Shown: one piece after another, positions 51,811-61,607 of the stretch | How positions within the stretch are numbered: position 1 is the first letter of the stretch | Layout of the letters: each line of letters begins with the position of its first letter | DNA from: G963665925 sp963678925 | GTDB taxonomy: Bacteria > Bacillota > Clostridia > Peptostreptococcales > Acidaminobacteraceae | Direction of reading: 5' to 3' | Assembly: GCA_963678925.1 (NCBI GenBank) | Contig: OY787533.1 | Coordinates: 2,294,001 to 2,358,000, forward strand | DNA: 64,000 bases | Position numbers and translations under genes: made by a program | The notes under the pieces: generated by a model | Databases searched by the model: none | The model's input: only the letters and a program-made list of their open reading frames with translations | Told to the model about the DNA's origin: nothing

Positions 51811-53094
51811 ATGTCCAAATACGATGACAAAAGACAACTCCAGTGTTCCTTCTGCGGTAAGTCGCAGGATCAGGTCAAACGGCTGATCGCTGGCCCGAAT
51901 GTCTATATCTGCGATGAGTGCGTTGCCCTGTGTAACGAAATCATTTCAGAAGAGATTCATGATCATCATGATTTGGATCTGACTGACCTGCCAAAGCCGG
52001 CAGAGATTTACGCGATTCTGAACGATTATGTAATTGGTCAGGACCGTGCTAAGAAGACGCTTTCTGTAGCGGTATACAACCATTACAAGCGTATTCATAC
52101 AGATGCACATCATGACGACGACATTGAACTTCAAAAATCAAATATTCTCATGATGGGTCCTACTGGCTCGGGTAAGACCTTGCTTGCTCAAACGCTCGCA
52201 AAAATTCTCAATGTACCGTTTGCGATTGCAGATGCGACTGCACTGACAGAAGCCGGTTACGTTGGTGAAGATGTTGAGAACATTCTACTCAAGCTGATTC
52301 AAGCAGCGGATTATGATATTGAGCGGGCTCAAAAGGGCATCATCTATATCGATGAAATCGATAAGATCGCCCGTAAGTCTGACAACCCATCTATAACAAG
52401 GGACGTAAGCGGTGAGGGTGTACAGCAGGCACTTCTGAAAATTATTGAAGGTACTGTTGCAAGTGTTCCACCACAAGGTGGAAGAAAGCATCCGCATCAG
52501 GAGTTCCTGCAAATCGATACAAAGAATGTACTGTTCATTTGCGGCGGCGCGTTTGATGGCATCGATAAAATTATTGCAAAGCGTACTGGTAAAAAAGCGA
52601 TGGGCTTTGGCGCAGAGCTTCAGACAAAGGAAAAAATGGAGATTGGCGTGCTTCTGGAAAGACTTGAAACACAAGATCTTCTCAAGTTTGGACTTATTCC
52701 TGAGTTTGTGGGTCGTGTACCGGTAAATGTATCGCTACATGAGCTGGATGAAGAAGCCCTTGTGAAAATTCTCAGCGAGCCGAAAAATGCCCTTGTCAAG
52801 CAGTACAAGCGACTGTTTGAGATTGATGGCGTCGAACTCGAGTTCGAGGAAGAATCCCTTCAGGCTGTTGCTAAGCTTGCAATAGAGCGTAAGACAGGTG
52901 CGCGTGGTCTTCGAAGCATCATCGAAGGCACAATGCTTGAAATCATGTTTGACATTCCGTCGCGTGAAGATATCAAGAAATGCATTGTGACTAAGGAAAC
53001 GATTGAAAGAAGACAGCAACCGACCCTGGTTTTACAGGACAGCAAAAAGTCCAAAAAGAAGAAAAATGATGTCGAGGAAGAAACGGCATCTTAA
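51811..53094 (+). CDS. clpX: ClpX unfoldase
   Basis: AAA+ unfoldase that feeds substrates to ClpP. 427 residues. N-terminal zinc domain with CSFCGKS and CDECVALC; Walker A MGPTGSGKTLLAQ near 112; Walker B IIYIDEIDKIA near 178; sensor and box motifs follow (GGAFDGI, ERKTGARGLRSIIE). The ClpP-docking loop is the MGFG in GKKAMGFGAEL near 263. A lysine/glutamate tail ends the protein. Downstream hairpin terminator, then a separate lon promoter, so lon is independently expressed. Confidence 0.97.
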   Translation: MSKYDDKRQLQCSFCGKSQDQVKRLIAGPNVYICDECVALCNEIISEEIHDHHDLDLTDLPKPAEIYAILNDYVIGQDRAKKTLSVAVYNHYKRIHTDAHHDDDIELQKSNILMMGPTGSGKTLLAQTLAKILNVPFAIADATALTEAGYVGEDVENILLKLIQAADYDIERAQKGIIYIDEIDKIARKSDNPSITRDVSGEGVQQALLKIIEGTVASVPPQGGRKHPHQEFLQIDTKNVLFICGGAFDGIDKIIAKRTGKKAMGFGAELQTKEKMEIGVLLERLETQDLLKFGLIPEFVGRVPVNVSLHELDEEALVKILSEPKNALVKQYKRLFEIDGVELEFEEESLQAVAKLAIERKTGARGLRSIIEGTMLEIMFDIPSREDIKKCIVTKETIERRQQPTLVLQDSKKSKKKKNDVEEETAS

Positions 53095-53108
53095 ATATTC
53101 AACATGAA

Positions 53109-53134
53109 AGAAGCCGAGAAATCGGCTTCTTTTA
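53109..53134 (+). terminator. terminator of tig-clpP-clpX
   Basis: GAAGCCGA, loop GAAA, TCGGCTTC, followed by TTTTA. Strong GNRA-loop terminator 15 bases after clpX. Confidence 0.88.
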
Positions 53135-53496
53135 GATTTTAGACAAAAAATAGGAAAATGACCTGTTCGCAGAAAAAAATCCCCTACTTTATTGATTTGC
53201 GCGGCTAAAGGCCCAATGTGACTAGGTAATCCGTCAGAAAAGGCGGGATAAGTGTGGTATAAATGCGCCCAATTGTGAAATTTCCTTGAACATTACACGA
53301 AATACGGGGGTTATGCTTGCAGATAAGGGATGAAATGAGTATAATTTAGCTAGTTTCAGTCGAAATTAAGCAAAATTTAGCTTAAAGTCCAGTGAATTGA
53401 GTATCTATTGAGGTATAAACCTTCATTTACTCGGCATTAACCGAACGTGCATTTGGTGCGCGTTTTAGGTTTTACACATAAAAGGAGATGAAAAAT
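53135..53496 (+). other. clpX-lon intergenic region
   Basis: About 360 bases without a gene. It holds the lon promoter (53317-53345) and a leader with an AATTTAGCT repeat (about 53343 and 53375). No CIRCE (TTAGCACTC-N9-GAGTGCTAA) or CtsR heptad repeats could be found by eye. Nothing recognisable in 53135-53310. Confidence 0.55.
53317..53345 (+). promoter_or_regulatory. sigma-A promoter of lon
   Basis: TTGCAG and TATAAT with exact 17-base spacing, about 150 bases upstream of lon. The best sigma-A match in this interval. Confidence 0.7.
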
Positions 53497-55872
53497 ATGG
53501 GTCAAGAGATTAGAAAATACGTAGAAATGCCCTTGATTCCTTTGAGAGGACTGTCTGTCTTCCCGTATATGGTGCTTCATTTTGATGTGGGCAGGGACAG
53601 ATCGATTAAAGCCCTTGAAGAAGCGATGATAAAGGATCAGAAGATATTTCTGACAACACAGAAAGACATTGATGTAGACCTTCCAGAGGAAGGCGATTTT
53701 TACACGATAGGTACAATCTGCAAAATTAAGCAGATGCTCAAGCTTCCGGGAGATGCCATTCGCGTCCTCGTAGAGGGTCTGAGCAGGGCAAGCATTGAGG
53801 AAATACTCCACGATGAACCCTATTTTAAAGCCTCAATCCTCGTTTACGATGAAGAGGATGAAAAGGACAAGGAAACAGAAGCGCTCATGAGAGCCTGCGT
53901 CAATGCGTTTGAACGCTATATCTCAGTAAGCAATCGCGTATCTCCAGATGTAATGGTATCTGTATCGACGATTGAGCAGCCGGGGCGTTTTGCCGACACC
54001 CTTGCCTCTCATATGGTGCTGAAGACAGACCAGAAGCAGCAGATTATTGAAGCGATTACTGCAAAAGAGCGTCTGGAAGTTATTTATGAAATGCTTCTGA
54101 GTGAAATCGAAATCCTTGAAGTTGAAAAGGATATCAATGATAAGGTACGCAGCCAGATCAACCAGCTCCAAAAGGAATACTACCTCAGGGAACAGCTTAA
54201 GGTGATTCGTGAAGAGCTTGGAGAAGACCATTCCGGGGACTCCGAGGTTGAAGAAATGCGTGCTTCCCTGAAGAAGCTCAAAGCTTCCAAGAAGGTTAAG
54301 GAAAAAATCGAGAAGGAAATCGACAGACTTTCAAAAATGTCACCTTCTTCGGCAGAGTCCAATGTCATCAGGACCTATGTGAATACAATTCTGGAACTGC
54401 CATGGAACAAGCAGACGAAAGACACGCTTGATCTTGGCAAGGCGCGTCAGATTCTTGACGAGGACCATCATGGACTGAAGTCAGTCAAGGAGCGTGTTCT
54501 GGAGTATCTGGCAATCCGTGAGCTGACACAGAGCATGAAAGGCCCGATCATTTGTCTGATAGGCCCTCCAGGTGTTGGTAAGACATCCATTGCCAAGTCC
54601 ATTGCAAGATCGCTCAACAGAAAATTTGTGCGTATGTCACTTGGCGGCGTGCGTGATGAGGCTGAAATCAGAGGTCACAGGAGAACGTACATCGGTGCGA
54701 TTCCAGGCCGTATCATCAACGGTATCAAGGAAGCCGGCACAAAGAATCCGGTTATTCTATTCGATGAAATTGACAAGCTTGCAAGTGATTTCAGGGGCGA
54801 TCCTGCTTCCGCACTTCTTGAAGTGCTGGATCCGGAACAAAACAAGGACTTTACTGACCACTACCTTGAAGTGCCATTTGATCTGTCAAAGGTTCTGTTT
54901 GTAACAACAGCAAACAGCCTGAGCACAATTCCAAGACCGCTGCTTGACCGTATGGAAGTTATTCGTATCAGCGGCTACACAGAAGAAGAAAAGCTTCAGA
55001 TTGCTATCAAATATCTTGTGCCTAAACAGCTCAAGGAGCATGGCCTTACTGCGGACAATCTGAGACTCTCAGAAAATACACTGCGGGAAGTCATCAACAG
55101 CTATACACGAGAGTCTGGTGTACGTGAACTGGAAAGACAGATTGCGTCGGTTTGCAGGAAAGCTGCAACACGCATTGTCGAAGAGAAGGTTTCAGCGGTA
55201 AGAATCAATGCCGCGAACTTGAACAAGGTGCTGGGAATTCCAAAATACCGTCATGATGTTATCGACGAAGAGAACCAAGTGGGTATCGTGACAGGCCTTG
55301 CATGGACAGCTGTCGGTGGTGAGACCCTTTCAATCGAGGTTACCCCGATGAAGGGCAAGGGCAAGCTTGTCCTAACTGGCCAGATGGGCGATGTGATGAA
55401 GGAATCGGCACAGGCTGGAATCAGCTACCTGAGATCGATTTCTGACAAGTTTGACATGCCTGAGGATTTCCATGAGACACGTGATATTCATATTCACATT
55501 CCAGAAGGCGCAATACCAAAGGACGGCCCTTCAGCAGGAATTACGATGGCAACTGCAGTGCTTTCGGCACTTACAGGTATTCCGGTGAACAGAGAAGTCG
55601 CAATGACAGGTGAAATCACCCTGCGCGGTCGCGTGCTTCCAATCGGAGGGCTTAAAGAAAAGGCTCTGGCAGCAAAACGTGCCGGCATTAAGAAAGTTCT
55701 TTTCCCGTTCGACAATATCAAGGATCTTGAAGACATCGACGATAAAGTGAAGAAAGTAATGGAGTTTGTCCCTGTTAGGAACATGGATGAAGTTCTTGAG
55801 CACGCACTAGTCAAGCCTAAGAAAACGGCTGGGCGCCGCAAGTCTGCCAAGGGGAAATCGGAAGACAAATAA
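53497..55872 (+). CDS. lon: ATP-dependent protease LonA
   Basis: 791 residues. N-terminal substrate domain (PLIPLRGLSVFPYMVLHFDVGRDRS), coiled-coil middle, AAA+ domain with Walker A IGPPGVGKTSIAKS near 356 and Walker B NPVILFDEIDKLA near 418, and C-terminal protease domain with the Ser679-Lys722 dyad (KDGPSAG and GGLKEK). Start choice: ATG at 53488 is too close to AAAGGAG, whereas ATG at 53497 is well placed. In Bacillus the order is tig-clpX-lonB-lonA-ysxC; here clpP is inserted and lonB is missing. engB follows 12 bases later, so they form a unit. Confidence 0.96.
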   Translation: MGQEIRKYVEMPLIPLRGLSVFPYMVLHFDVGRDRSIKALEEAMIKDQKIFLTTQKDIDVDLPEEGDFYTIGTICKIKQMLKLPGDAIRVLVEGLSRASIEEILHDEPYFKASILVYDEEDEKDKETEALMRACVNAFERYISVSNRVSPDVMVSVSTIEQPGRFADTLASHMVLKTDQKQQIIEAITAKERLEVIYEMLLSEIEILEVEKDINDKVRSQINQLQKEYYLREQLKVIREELGEDHSGDSEVEEMRASLKKLKASKKVKEKIEKEIDRLSKMSPSSAESNVIRTYVNTILELPWNKQTKDTLDLGKARQILDEDHHGLKSVKERVLEYLAIRELTQSMKGPIICLIGPPGVGKTSIAKSIARSLNRKFVRMSLGGVRDEAEIRGHRRTYIGAIPGRIINGIKEAGTKNPVILFDEIDKLASDFRGDPASALLEVLDPEQNKDFTDHYLEVPFDLSKVLFVTTANSLSTIPRPLLDRMEVIRISGYTEEEKLQIAIKYLVPKQLKEHGLTADNLRLSENTLREVINSYTRESGVRELERQIASVCRKAATRIVEEKVSAVRINAANLNKVLGIPKYRHDVIDEENQVGIVTGLAWTAVGGETLSIEVTPMKGKGKLVLTGQMGDVMKESAQAGISYLRSISDKFDMPEDFHETRDIHIHIPEGAIPKDGPSAGITMATAVLSALTGIPVNREVAMTGEITLRGRVLPIGGLKEKALAAKRAGIKKVLFPFDNIKDLEDIDDKVKKVMEFVPVRNMDEVLEHALVKPKKTAGRRKSAKGKSEDK

Positions 55873-55884
55873 AGGATAAGTTAA

Positions 55885-56514
55885 ATGAAAATACATGAGA
55901 GCACGTTTGTAATCAGTGCGGTAAATCCAAGCCAGTACCCTGAGGATGAAATGCCGGAAATCGCAATGGCGGGTCGGTCGAATGTTGGAAAGTCATCTCT
56001 AATCAATATGCTGATTAACCGGAAGAACCTGGCAAGGACAAGTTCAACACCGGGGAAGACACAAACCATCAACTTCTATGACATAGATGGCAAGTTCAGA
56101 TTTGTCGATTTGCCCGGATACGGTTATGCCAAGGTTTCCAAATCGCAAAAGGCGACTTGGGGGAAAATCATGGAGACCTACCTCAACAACAGAAAGAATC
56201 TGCTTGAGGTCATTCAGCTGGTCGACATACGTCACAAGCCAACTGAGCAGGATGTGCAAATGTACCAGTGGATTTTGAAATGCGGGTTCAATGGCATTGT
56301 CATCGCAACCAAGCATGACAAGGTCAAGGGCAGCCAGCTGGAAAAGCAGAAGAAAATCATCCGCAAGACCCTGGGTATGCCTGATAATGTACCGATTTAT
56401 ACAGCTTCTGCGACAAATCGCTTTGGCAAGTATGAAGTATGGGACCTGTTCAACCATCTGTTTGAGCTCAATGGATACGATGTTCGCATTGAAAGACAGG
56501 AAAAATCAGAATAA
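55885..56514 (+). CDS. engB: ribosome biogenesis GTPase EngB/YsxC
   Basis: Essential small GTPase for 50S subunit assembly. 209 residues: G1 GRSNVGKSSLIN near 31, G2 TSSTPGKTQTINFY, G3 DLPGYGYAKVSK near 75, G4 TKHDK (consensus TKxDK) near 139 and G5 TASATNRFG. N-terminal VISAVNPSQYP is typical. Follows lon by 12 bases as in Bacillus (lonA-ysxC). A terminator follows. Confidence 0.95.
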   Translation: MKIHESTFVISAVNPSQYPEDEMPEIAMAGRSNVGKSSLINMLINRKNLARTSSTPGKTQTINFYDIDGKFRFVDLPGYGYAKVSKSQKATWGKIMETYLNNRKNLLEVIQLVDIRHKPTEQDVQMYQWILKCGFNGIVIATKHDKVKGSQLEKQKKIIRKTLGMPDNVPIYTASATNRFGKYEVWDLFNHLFELNGYDVRIERQEKSE

Positions 56515-56549
56515 CTTGATGACCCAAGGGTTAACATGACTTAAAACAA

Positions 56550-56586
56550 GGCTCTGGAGCGATTCGTCGCATCCAGAGCTTTTTAT
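56550..56586 (+). terminator. terminator of lon-engB
   Basis: GCTCTGGA and TCCAGAGC pair around a 13-base loop that can pair further (GCGA/TCGC), followed by TTTTT. Confidence 0.85.
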
Positions 56587-56669
56587 GTGAAAAAACCTGT
56601 TTTGTGGGCATAAATTGGGTGCACATGGCCTGATTCTCACATAATCTTGTCCCTGAATGCAGGTGTGCG

Positions 56670-56678
56670 TGATATAAT
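56670..56678 (+). promoter_or_regulatory. extended -10 element of the Cache sensor gene
   Basis: TGATATAAT (TGnTATAAT) 30 bases upstream of the ATG at 56709. No good -35 is seen at 17 bases. Confidence 0.5.
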
Positions 56679-56708
56679 GTGAGAGTACACAAAAGAGGAG
56701 GTCGACGT

Positions 56709-58802
56709 ATGCGGTACGGAAGCTTTTATCGGAATAGAACCATTGCCATGCTGATTGCGTTGACGGGAATCCTTTTTTTTGCGTTCATTATCTTTGCGAG
56801 AGTACTGATTACAAATCAAATTGAAGGGCGTGTCAGGGACAGTATTCAGTTTCAGGCTGTAGAAAGCGCTGAAATCCTGGAGGACCTTGAAGATGGCATG
56901 CAGCTCATTGATGAAAGCTATATTGCCAATGCTAAGCTCTCCCTCAGACGACATGTGAACCTTGCCCTCGAGATGATTGAAGTGGAACGGCGAGACCACG
57001 CCAAGCAGCTTGATCGTCTGGCGGTTGAGGAGCTCACCCTGCAAAGGCTTGAAGCATACAGAGACCACATGGATGGAAGTCTTGCTGTATTTAGCCTAGA
57101 GGAGGGCATGCTTCTTTACCCTACTGAAAATAACGTCCATATGAATATCTATTTCAACGCTCGAAATAGAAGGATGTTGGATGAGGCCATTTCCAAAGGG
57201 TCCATGTATGGAGAACTCATCACTTCGGACATTATGGGCGAGGAATACGCTCTCGATGGCTATTTTGAGTTCTATCGTGAGTGGAACTGGCTTGTTTTTG
57301 CAGTCAAACCCAAGGAGACGGGTTCCAAATACCGGGCATATGGCGAGAGCATTACCATACATGATGGCATTGCCAGAGCAAAAGAGTACGATATAGTCGA
57401 TGCGGCATATGTGATGGACGCCCAGTATTTCTACGAGTTTGGCGTTGAACCAACCGAGGTCGGGCGCAAGATGTCAACTGTGGATGTCAAGACCAACAGG
57501 AATCTGAGTGAAATCTTTGAAAACCATATGAATGGCTTTGTTGAGTACATTGTTGCCGACCCTCATACGGGTGATACGCAAACACGACTCGCATACGTAC
57601 TTAAGAGCGAAGACGCCCGCCGTATAGTGGTCGTAGAAGCGGTGACGGGACGCTACAAGCAGCTGATTGACAAAATCATGATGAAAATAGAAGGGTGTAC
57701 ATTGATTGCGGTACTCACGCTTACTGGGGTCCTCTTTATTCTCTATGAGAACTTTGTGATCTTTACAGATCCGGTGGCAGAGCGTGGGGAAGTGTCCTTC
57801 CTCAATGAAAAAATGCGTAATATCATGAATGCCTACGGCATAATTATGGTTCCAGTTCTGCTTCTTCTGGTGGTAATCACAGTTAAGGTCGTCGATATAT
57901 ACCACAGCAATGCCGCGGAGAACATTCTTGAGAAGCGGGTTGTTCAGCTCGAAGCACTTTTCACAAGCTATATGGACGCAGGAAACACTTTAAAGCAGTT
58001 AAACGACGAATATGTTGACAGTGCCGTGAAGGACCGACTTGAAGCCATTCTTGCATCGTCAGATGCGGTGGAGACCGACATGCTTGAAAACCACCTTAAG
58101 CATGCTTTTAAAACCGGCGAAATCCGTTTCGACCAGGTTGCGACTTCAGACTACAGCCGGTTTATGAATGAGACCTATGGCCTGAATATTGAAGGCTATG
58201 ATACAGAGCCTATTTTCTATGGTGCAACCGCGGACAGAAAACGCTACAGGATTGTCTCAAAGTTTATGGAATTGAGTGATAGCGTCGCGGTATATGCTGA
58301 AGATATTTCTGAAATTGACAACAAGCGAAAAGCCTACAACATGGGGATTGAACAGCGTATTGAAGAACATATTGATAGGACACCGAAGGCAGTGCATGTT
58401 CTGCTTGTTTCAGAGGATGGCCATATAGAGTACAGTTCTCATAAGGACATGTATGTGGAAGACATTGAAATGAATGATATGGTTACGGGACAACGGCTCA
58501 TGGATATGATCCGGCATGCGGACAATGGAAAATTCGAGTTCCAGAGCAGACGTGGAATGACCTATACTTCTTATCTGTATCTTGTTAAAGACAGCCCGCA
58601 ATACGGCGCATACCTGGTGATGGGTCTTGAAAAGGAAAATTTCGCATCCAGTCTGGGTGCAAATGGGGAGCGTTTTTTCAGACTGATTCAGCTCATTATG
58701 GTGGTCGTTTTCGTCTGGACACTCTACAGGTTTAAAAAGCTTCTTAGAGGGACTGGATTCAGGCGTGACAAGACGCGGGAAGAAGAAGGCTCCATTTTCT
58801 AA
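56709..58802 (+). CDS. membrane Cache-type sensor without output domain
   Basis: 697 residues. Four predicted membrane helices (near 12-33, 338-358, 383-405 and 660-680) bracket two large exterior segments of about 300 and 250 residues, each with Cache-like features: MDGSLAVFSLEEGMLLYPTENN... with IYFNARNRRMLDEAISKGSMYG in the first, KAVHVLLVSEDGHIEYSSHKDMYVED in the second. The C terminus is only a short basic tail; no HAMP, kinase, GGDEF or MCP module is present. It may act as a receptor for a separate partner. Ligand and partner unknown. GAGGAGG precedes the ATG. Confidence 0.62.
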   Translation: MRYGSFYRNRTIAMLIALTGILFFAFIIFARVLITNQIEGRVRDSIQFQAVESAEILEDLEDGMQLIDESYIANAKLSLRRHVNLALEMIEVERRDHAKQLDRLAVEELTLQRLEAYRDHMDGSLAVFSLEEGMLLYPTENNVHMNIYFNARNRRMLDEAISKGSMYGELITSDIMGEEYALDGYFEFYREWNWLVFAVKPKETGSKYRAYGESITIHDGIARAKEYDIVDAAYVMDAQYFYEFGVEPTEVGRKMSTVDVKTNRNLSEIFENHMNGFVEYIVADPHTGDTQTRLAYVLKSEDARRIVVVEAVTGRYKQLIDKIMMKIEGCTLIAVLTLTGVLFILYENFVIFTDPVAERGEVSFLNEKMRNIMNAYGIIMVPVLLLLVVITVKVVDIYHSNAAENILEKRVVQLEALFTSYMDAGNTLKQLNDEYVDSAVKDRLEAILASSDAVETDMLENHLKHAFKTGEIRFDQVATSDYSRFMNETYGLNIEGYDTEPIFYGATADRKRYRIVSKFMELSDSVAVYAEDISEIDNKRKAYNMGIEQRIEEHIDRTPKAVHVLLVSEDGHIEYSSHKDMYVEDIEMNDMVTGQRLMDMIRHADNGKFEFQSRRGMTYTSYLYLVKDSPQYGAYLVMGLEKENFASSLGANGERFFRLIQLIMVVVFVWTLYRFKKLLRGTGFRRDKTREEEGSIF

Positions 58803-58893
58803 AGGGGCATAGCTAGCAGTAATTTGATTAGATATTCCAATGAGTGAATTCTCAATGAATGTATATAAGTAAATTTTAGGAGGAAAATAAATT

Positions 58894-59415
58894 ATGTCTA
58901 AGAATCCAGTAGTAACAATTAAAATGTCTAGTGGTAAGGTCATCAAAGCTGAGCTTTATCCAGAGGTAGCTCCAAATACGGTGAACAACTTCATTTCACT
59001 TGTGGGCAAGGGCTACTACGATGGTCTTGTTTTCCACAGAGTCATCCGGGGCTTCATGATTCAGGGCGGCTGTCCTGAAGGCTCAGGCATGGGTGGCCCA
59101 GGATACGGTATCAAGGGTGAGTTTAAGATCAATGGCTTCACAAATGATCTGGATCATACAGAGGGTGTCCTTTCAATGGCGCGTTCTCAGCATCCTAACT
59201 CTGCAGGCTCTCAGTTCTTCATCATGCACAAGAATTCACCACACCTTAACGGATCCTATGCCGCATTTGGCAAGGTTGTTGAAGGTCTTGACGTTGTTGA
59301 TGAAATTGCCAATCAGTACACAGATCATTTCGATAGACCTGTGGAAGAGCAAAAAATGGAAACCGTGACTGTGGATACATTCGGTGTGGAGTATCCGGAG
59401 CCAGAAACAGTATAG
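58894..59415 (+). CDS. cyclophilin-type peptidyl-prolyl isomerase
   Basis: 173 residues. Typical bacterial cyclophilin: VKIxLYPEVAPNTVNNFISLVGKGYYDGLVFHRVIRGFMIQGGCPEGSGMGGPGY (catalytic Arg in FHRVI), GVLSMARSQHPNSAGSQFFIMHKNSPHLNGSYAAFGKV, with family Gln, Phe, Trp-equivalent and His sites. No signal peptide, so cytoplasmic. AGGAGGAAAA precedes the ATG. Codon use suggests good expression. Confidence 0.93.
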   Translation: MSKNPVVTIKMSSGKVIKAELYPEVAPNTVNNFISLVGKGYYDGLVFHRVIRGFMIQGGCPEGSGMGGPGYGIKGEFKINGFTNDLDHTEGVLSMARSQHPNSAGSQFFIMHKNSPHLNGSYAAFGKVVEGLDVVDEIANQYTDHFDRPVEEQKMETVTVDTFGVEYPEPETV

Positions 59416-59501
59416 ACTGAATCAAACCGCCGGTCAGGTTCTTTGCCAAGTGTGCAGATGAACCTGTCCGGCTAAAATTTATGACTGTGTGGAGGTACGA
59501 A

Positions 59502-61436
59502 ATGCAAAAAAAGTTGAAAATAGACAATTTTGCAGGTATTGTACTGGTCGTCATTTTGAGTATGATTGTTCTTGAATTTCTTTTCATTTTCAATGTTGTA
59601 AGCAGAAACTTTGAAGAGCAGCAAAAGCAGGAACTTTCCAGATATGTGTCCTTTATCAGCCAGTCTCTTGAGGAATCCATGGCTGTTACTCAAGATTACG
59701 ATGCGCTTCAGAATTCAAACCTGTATGAAAAAGCGAAAAATATTAGGAATGATCTTGAGGGTGTCGCTGCAATAGATATCAGCTATGAGGATCTTGAAGC
59801 ACTGAAGGAAAAACATGGCTTCACAGGTGTTGCGATTTTTGCGCCTTCAGATGGCGACGTAATCATTCTCAGTTCGACCAACAAGGATGAGGTGGGCTTG
59901 TCGACCAAATCGTGGACATACTGGAATACGGCTTTCAAGCAGTTGTTGAATGAGGAGCCGGTGGATGTCGGTCGTGGTCAGTACTTCCCGGATTTCTGGG
60001 TCGGTCCGAAGACAAAATCCCATACCCTGGCAGGCTATTTCAAGTTTGGTTATATTTATAACCGTTCTGGAGACTACCTGATCAATGTCTATGTCCAGAG
60101 TGATGAAATGATTGCTGACCGTGCTGCGGGCAGTGTTAACAATACGCTGGATGATATACGGGAGAATATTGATTATGTGGATCACATCGGTATTGTCAAG
60201 GCGGACATCCTAAAAGCCTACAGGGAGACAGAATATGAAGGTTCAAGAAAAGAGCCGCTGATTCTGTATGGTGACATCAAAAATACCGGATTTACAAAAA
60301 TCGACTATGACGTTGATAATCTCATGCTATCTGGCAATATGCTGTTTGAAGAGCTGGGACGAAACAATCAGAAACTCGTGCTTAAAAAGCTTAATGATAG
60401 TGAGATGCTTGTTATTATCATCAACAGCAATAAAATGGACTATTTCCTGAATTCAATGCTTAAGTTTACGGTAGGTCTATCCTTGTTAGCCGGCGCGATG
60501 ATCCTGCTCGTGAATTTCTGGATGATTCGGAAGTATGGCGCTTTGCTTGGCGTTGAAAGAAAAAGGCTTAACCTGGTCAGGTCCTTCCAGAAGACGATTC
60601 AAAGCATGCCTGCCATGCTCTTCCATTGCTATCAGAATGAAATGGGCGAGGTCGTCTTGTCCTATAATGATGGCAGGTATTTCTCGCAGGATGAGCTCGT
60701 GCTTTCGAATTCCGATCATATTAAGATGGACAAGCTCTATTCTGAAGAATTTATGGAAGTGGCGTCTGAACATATAGAAAAGGCCTTCAATCATACCAAA
60801 AGCAGATTTGAAGCTGAGTATGGTGGACGGGTATTCGATGTCATTGTATCCCCAGTGTATGAAACTACGGCTGGAGACGGCGAGAAAATCATTAAGGAAA
60901 TCATCGGTTTCGGCTCAGAGATTTCTGACCGGGTAAACCGTGAAAAAGAAGCGGCTTATCTGGCTACGCATGATCTGCTTACAGGCTTGCCGAACCGAAT
61001 GGCCTTTATTGAGGCACTTGAAGACAAGCTCGAGGTTGAGGAAGAGGTCTTTGTCATCTACTTTGATCTTGACAAGTTCAAGGAAATCAATGACACCTAT
61101 GGCCATCATATCGGCGATGAGGTGCTGAAAGTTATTGCCGGCAGATTGAAGCTCTATACCAACAATGCATTTAGGGTAGCACGCATGGGTGGTGACGAGT
61201 TTGTAGCCTGCTGCAGCGAACTCGATATTGAGGATGTCAAGCTCATGACGAAACGGATTATTGACACACTTGGCACGCCGATTGAGGTCGAGGATATTAC
61301 GTGTCACGTGGGTGCGAGTGCGGGAATCGCTGCCTATCCAGAAAATGGCGAAACGGCTGAAGTGCTGATTTCAAAAGCGGATAAGGCGATGTACTCAAGT
61401 AAGCGCGATGGCGGAAACGCCTACCATATAGGCTAA
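59502..61436 (+). CDS. diguanylate cyclase with Cache-like sensor
   Basis: Makes c-di-GMP from two GTP. 644 residues: helix near 13-33, an extracellular sensor (about 40-310, containing ATKSWTYWNTAF-like and YFKFGYIYNRSGDYLINVYVQSDEMIADRAAG), helix near 318-338, a PAS-like linker (about 355-460) and a GGDEF domain (about 480-640) with DLDKFKEINDTYGHHIGDEVL and an intact MGGDEFVACC near 565. The RxxD inhibitory site before GGDEF is absent. GGAGGT precedes the ATG at 59502. Confidence 0.9.
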   Translation: MQKKLKIDNFAGIVLVVILSMIVLEFLFIFNVVSRNFEEQQKQELSRYVSFISQSLEESMAVTQDYDALQNSNLYEKAKNIRNDLEGVAAIDISYEDLEALKEKHGFTGVAIFAPSDGDVIILSSTNKDEVGLSTKSWTYWNTAFKQLLNEEPVDVGRGQYFPDFWVGPKTKSHTLAGYFKFGYIYNRSGDYLINVYVQSDEMIADRAAGSVNNTLDDIRENIDYVDHIGIVKADILKAYRETEYEGSRKEPLILYGDIKNTGFTKIDYDVDNLMLSGNMLFEELGRNNQKLVLKKLNDSEMLVIIINSNKMDYFLNSMLKFTVGLSLLAGAMILLVNFWMIRKYGALLGVERKRLNLVRSFQKTIQSMPAMLFHCYQNEMGEVVLSYNDGRYFSQDELVLSNSDHIKMDKLYSEEFMEVASEHIEKAFNHTKSRFEAEYGGRVFDVIVSPVYETTAGDGEKIIKEIIGFGSEISDRVNREKEAAYLATHDLLTGLPNRMAFIEALEDKLEVEEEVFVIYFDLDKFKEINDTYGHHIGDEVLKVIAGRLKLYTNNAFRVARMGGDEFVACCSELDIEDVKLMTKRIIDTLGTPIEVEDITCHVGASAGIAAYPENGETAEVLISKADKAMYSSKRDGGNAYHIG

Positions 61437-61440
61437 AACT

Positions 61441-61485
61441 TAAGGCTGCGAAAAACCATAATGGGTTTTCCGCAGCCTTTTTATT
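61441..61485 (+). terminator. terminator of the diguanylate cyclase gene
   Basis: AAGGCTGCGaAAAACC and GGTTTTCCGCAGCCTT form a long stem around ATAATG, followed by a T-run. Confidence 0.85.
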
Positions 61486-61560
61486 GCTTGGAAGTGTCTC
61501 TCAAAAGGACGATGTATGACACGGATTTATGCTTTAGAGTACCTGCTGGTCCTTTATCCC

Positions 61561-61591
61561 AAATAAAAAGAACCGGCAGATGCCGGTTCTT
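61561..61591 (-). terminator. terminator of the downstream aldolase gene
   Basis: On the minus strand AGAACCGGCA and TGCCGGTTCT pair with a two-base loop, followed by TTTTTATTT. Directly downstream of the aldolase stop at 61608. Confidence 0.85.
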
Positions 61592-61607
61592 CTGAATGCA
61601 GATTTTT

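Noticed and set aside
53135..53496. CIRCE or CtsR site before lon
   Set aside because: Neither TTAGCACTC inverted repeat nor GGTCAAA heptads can be read in the interval.
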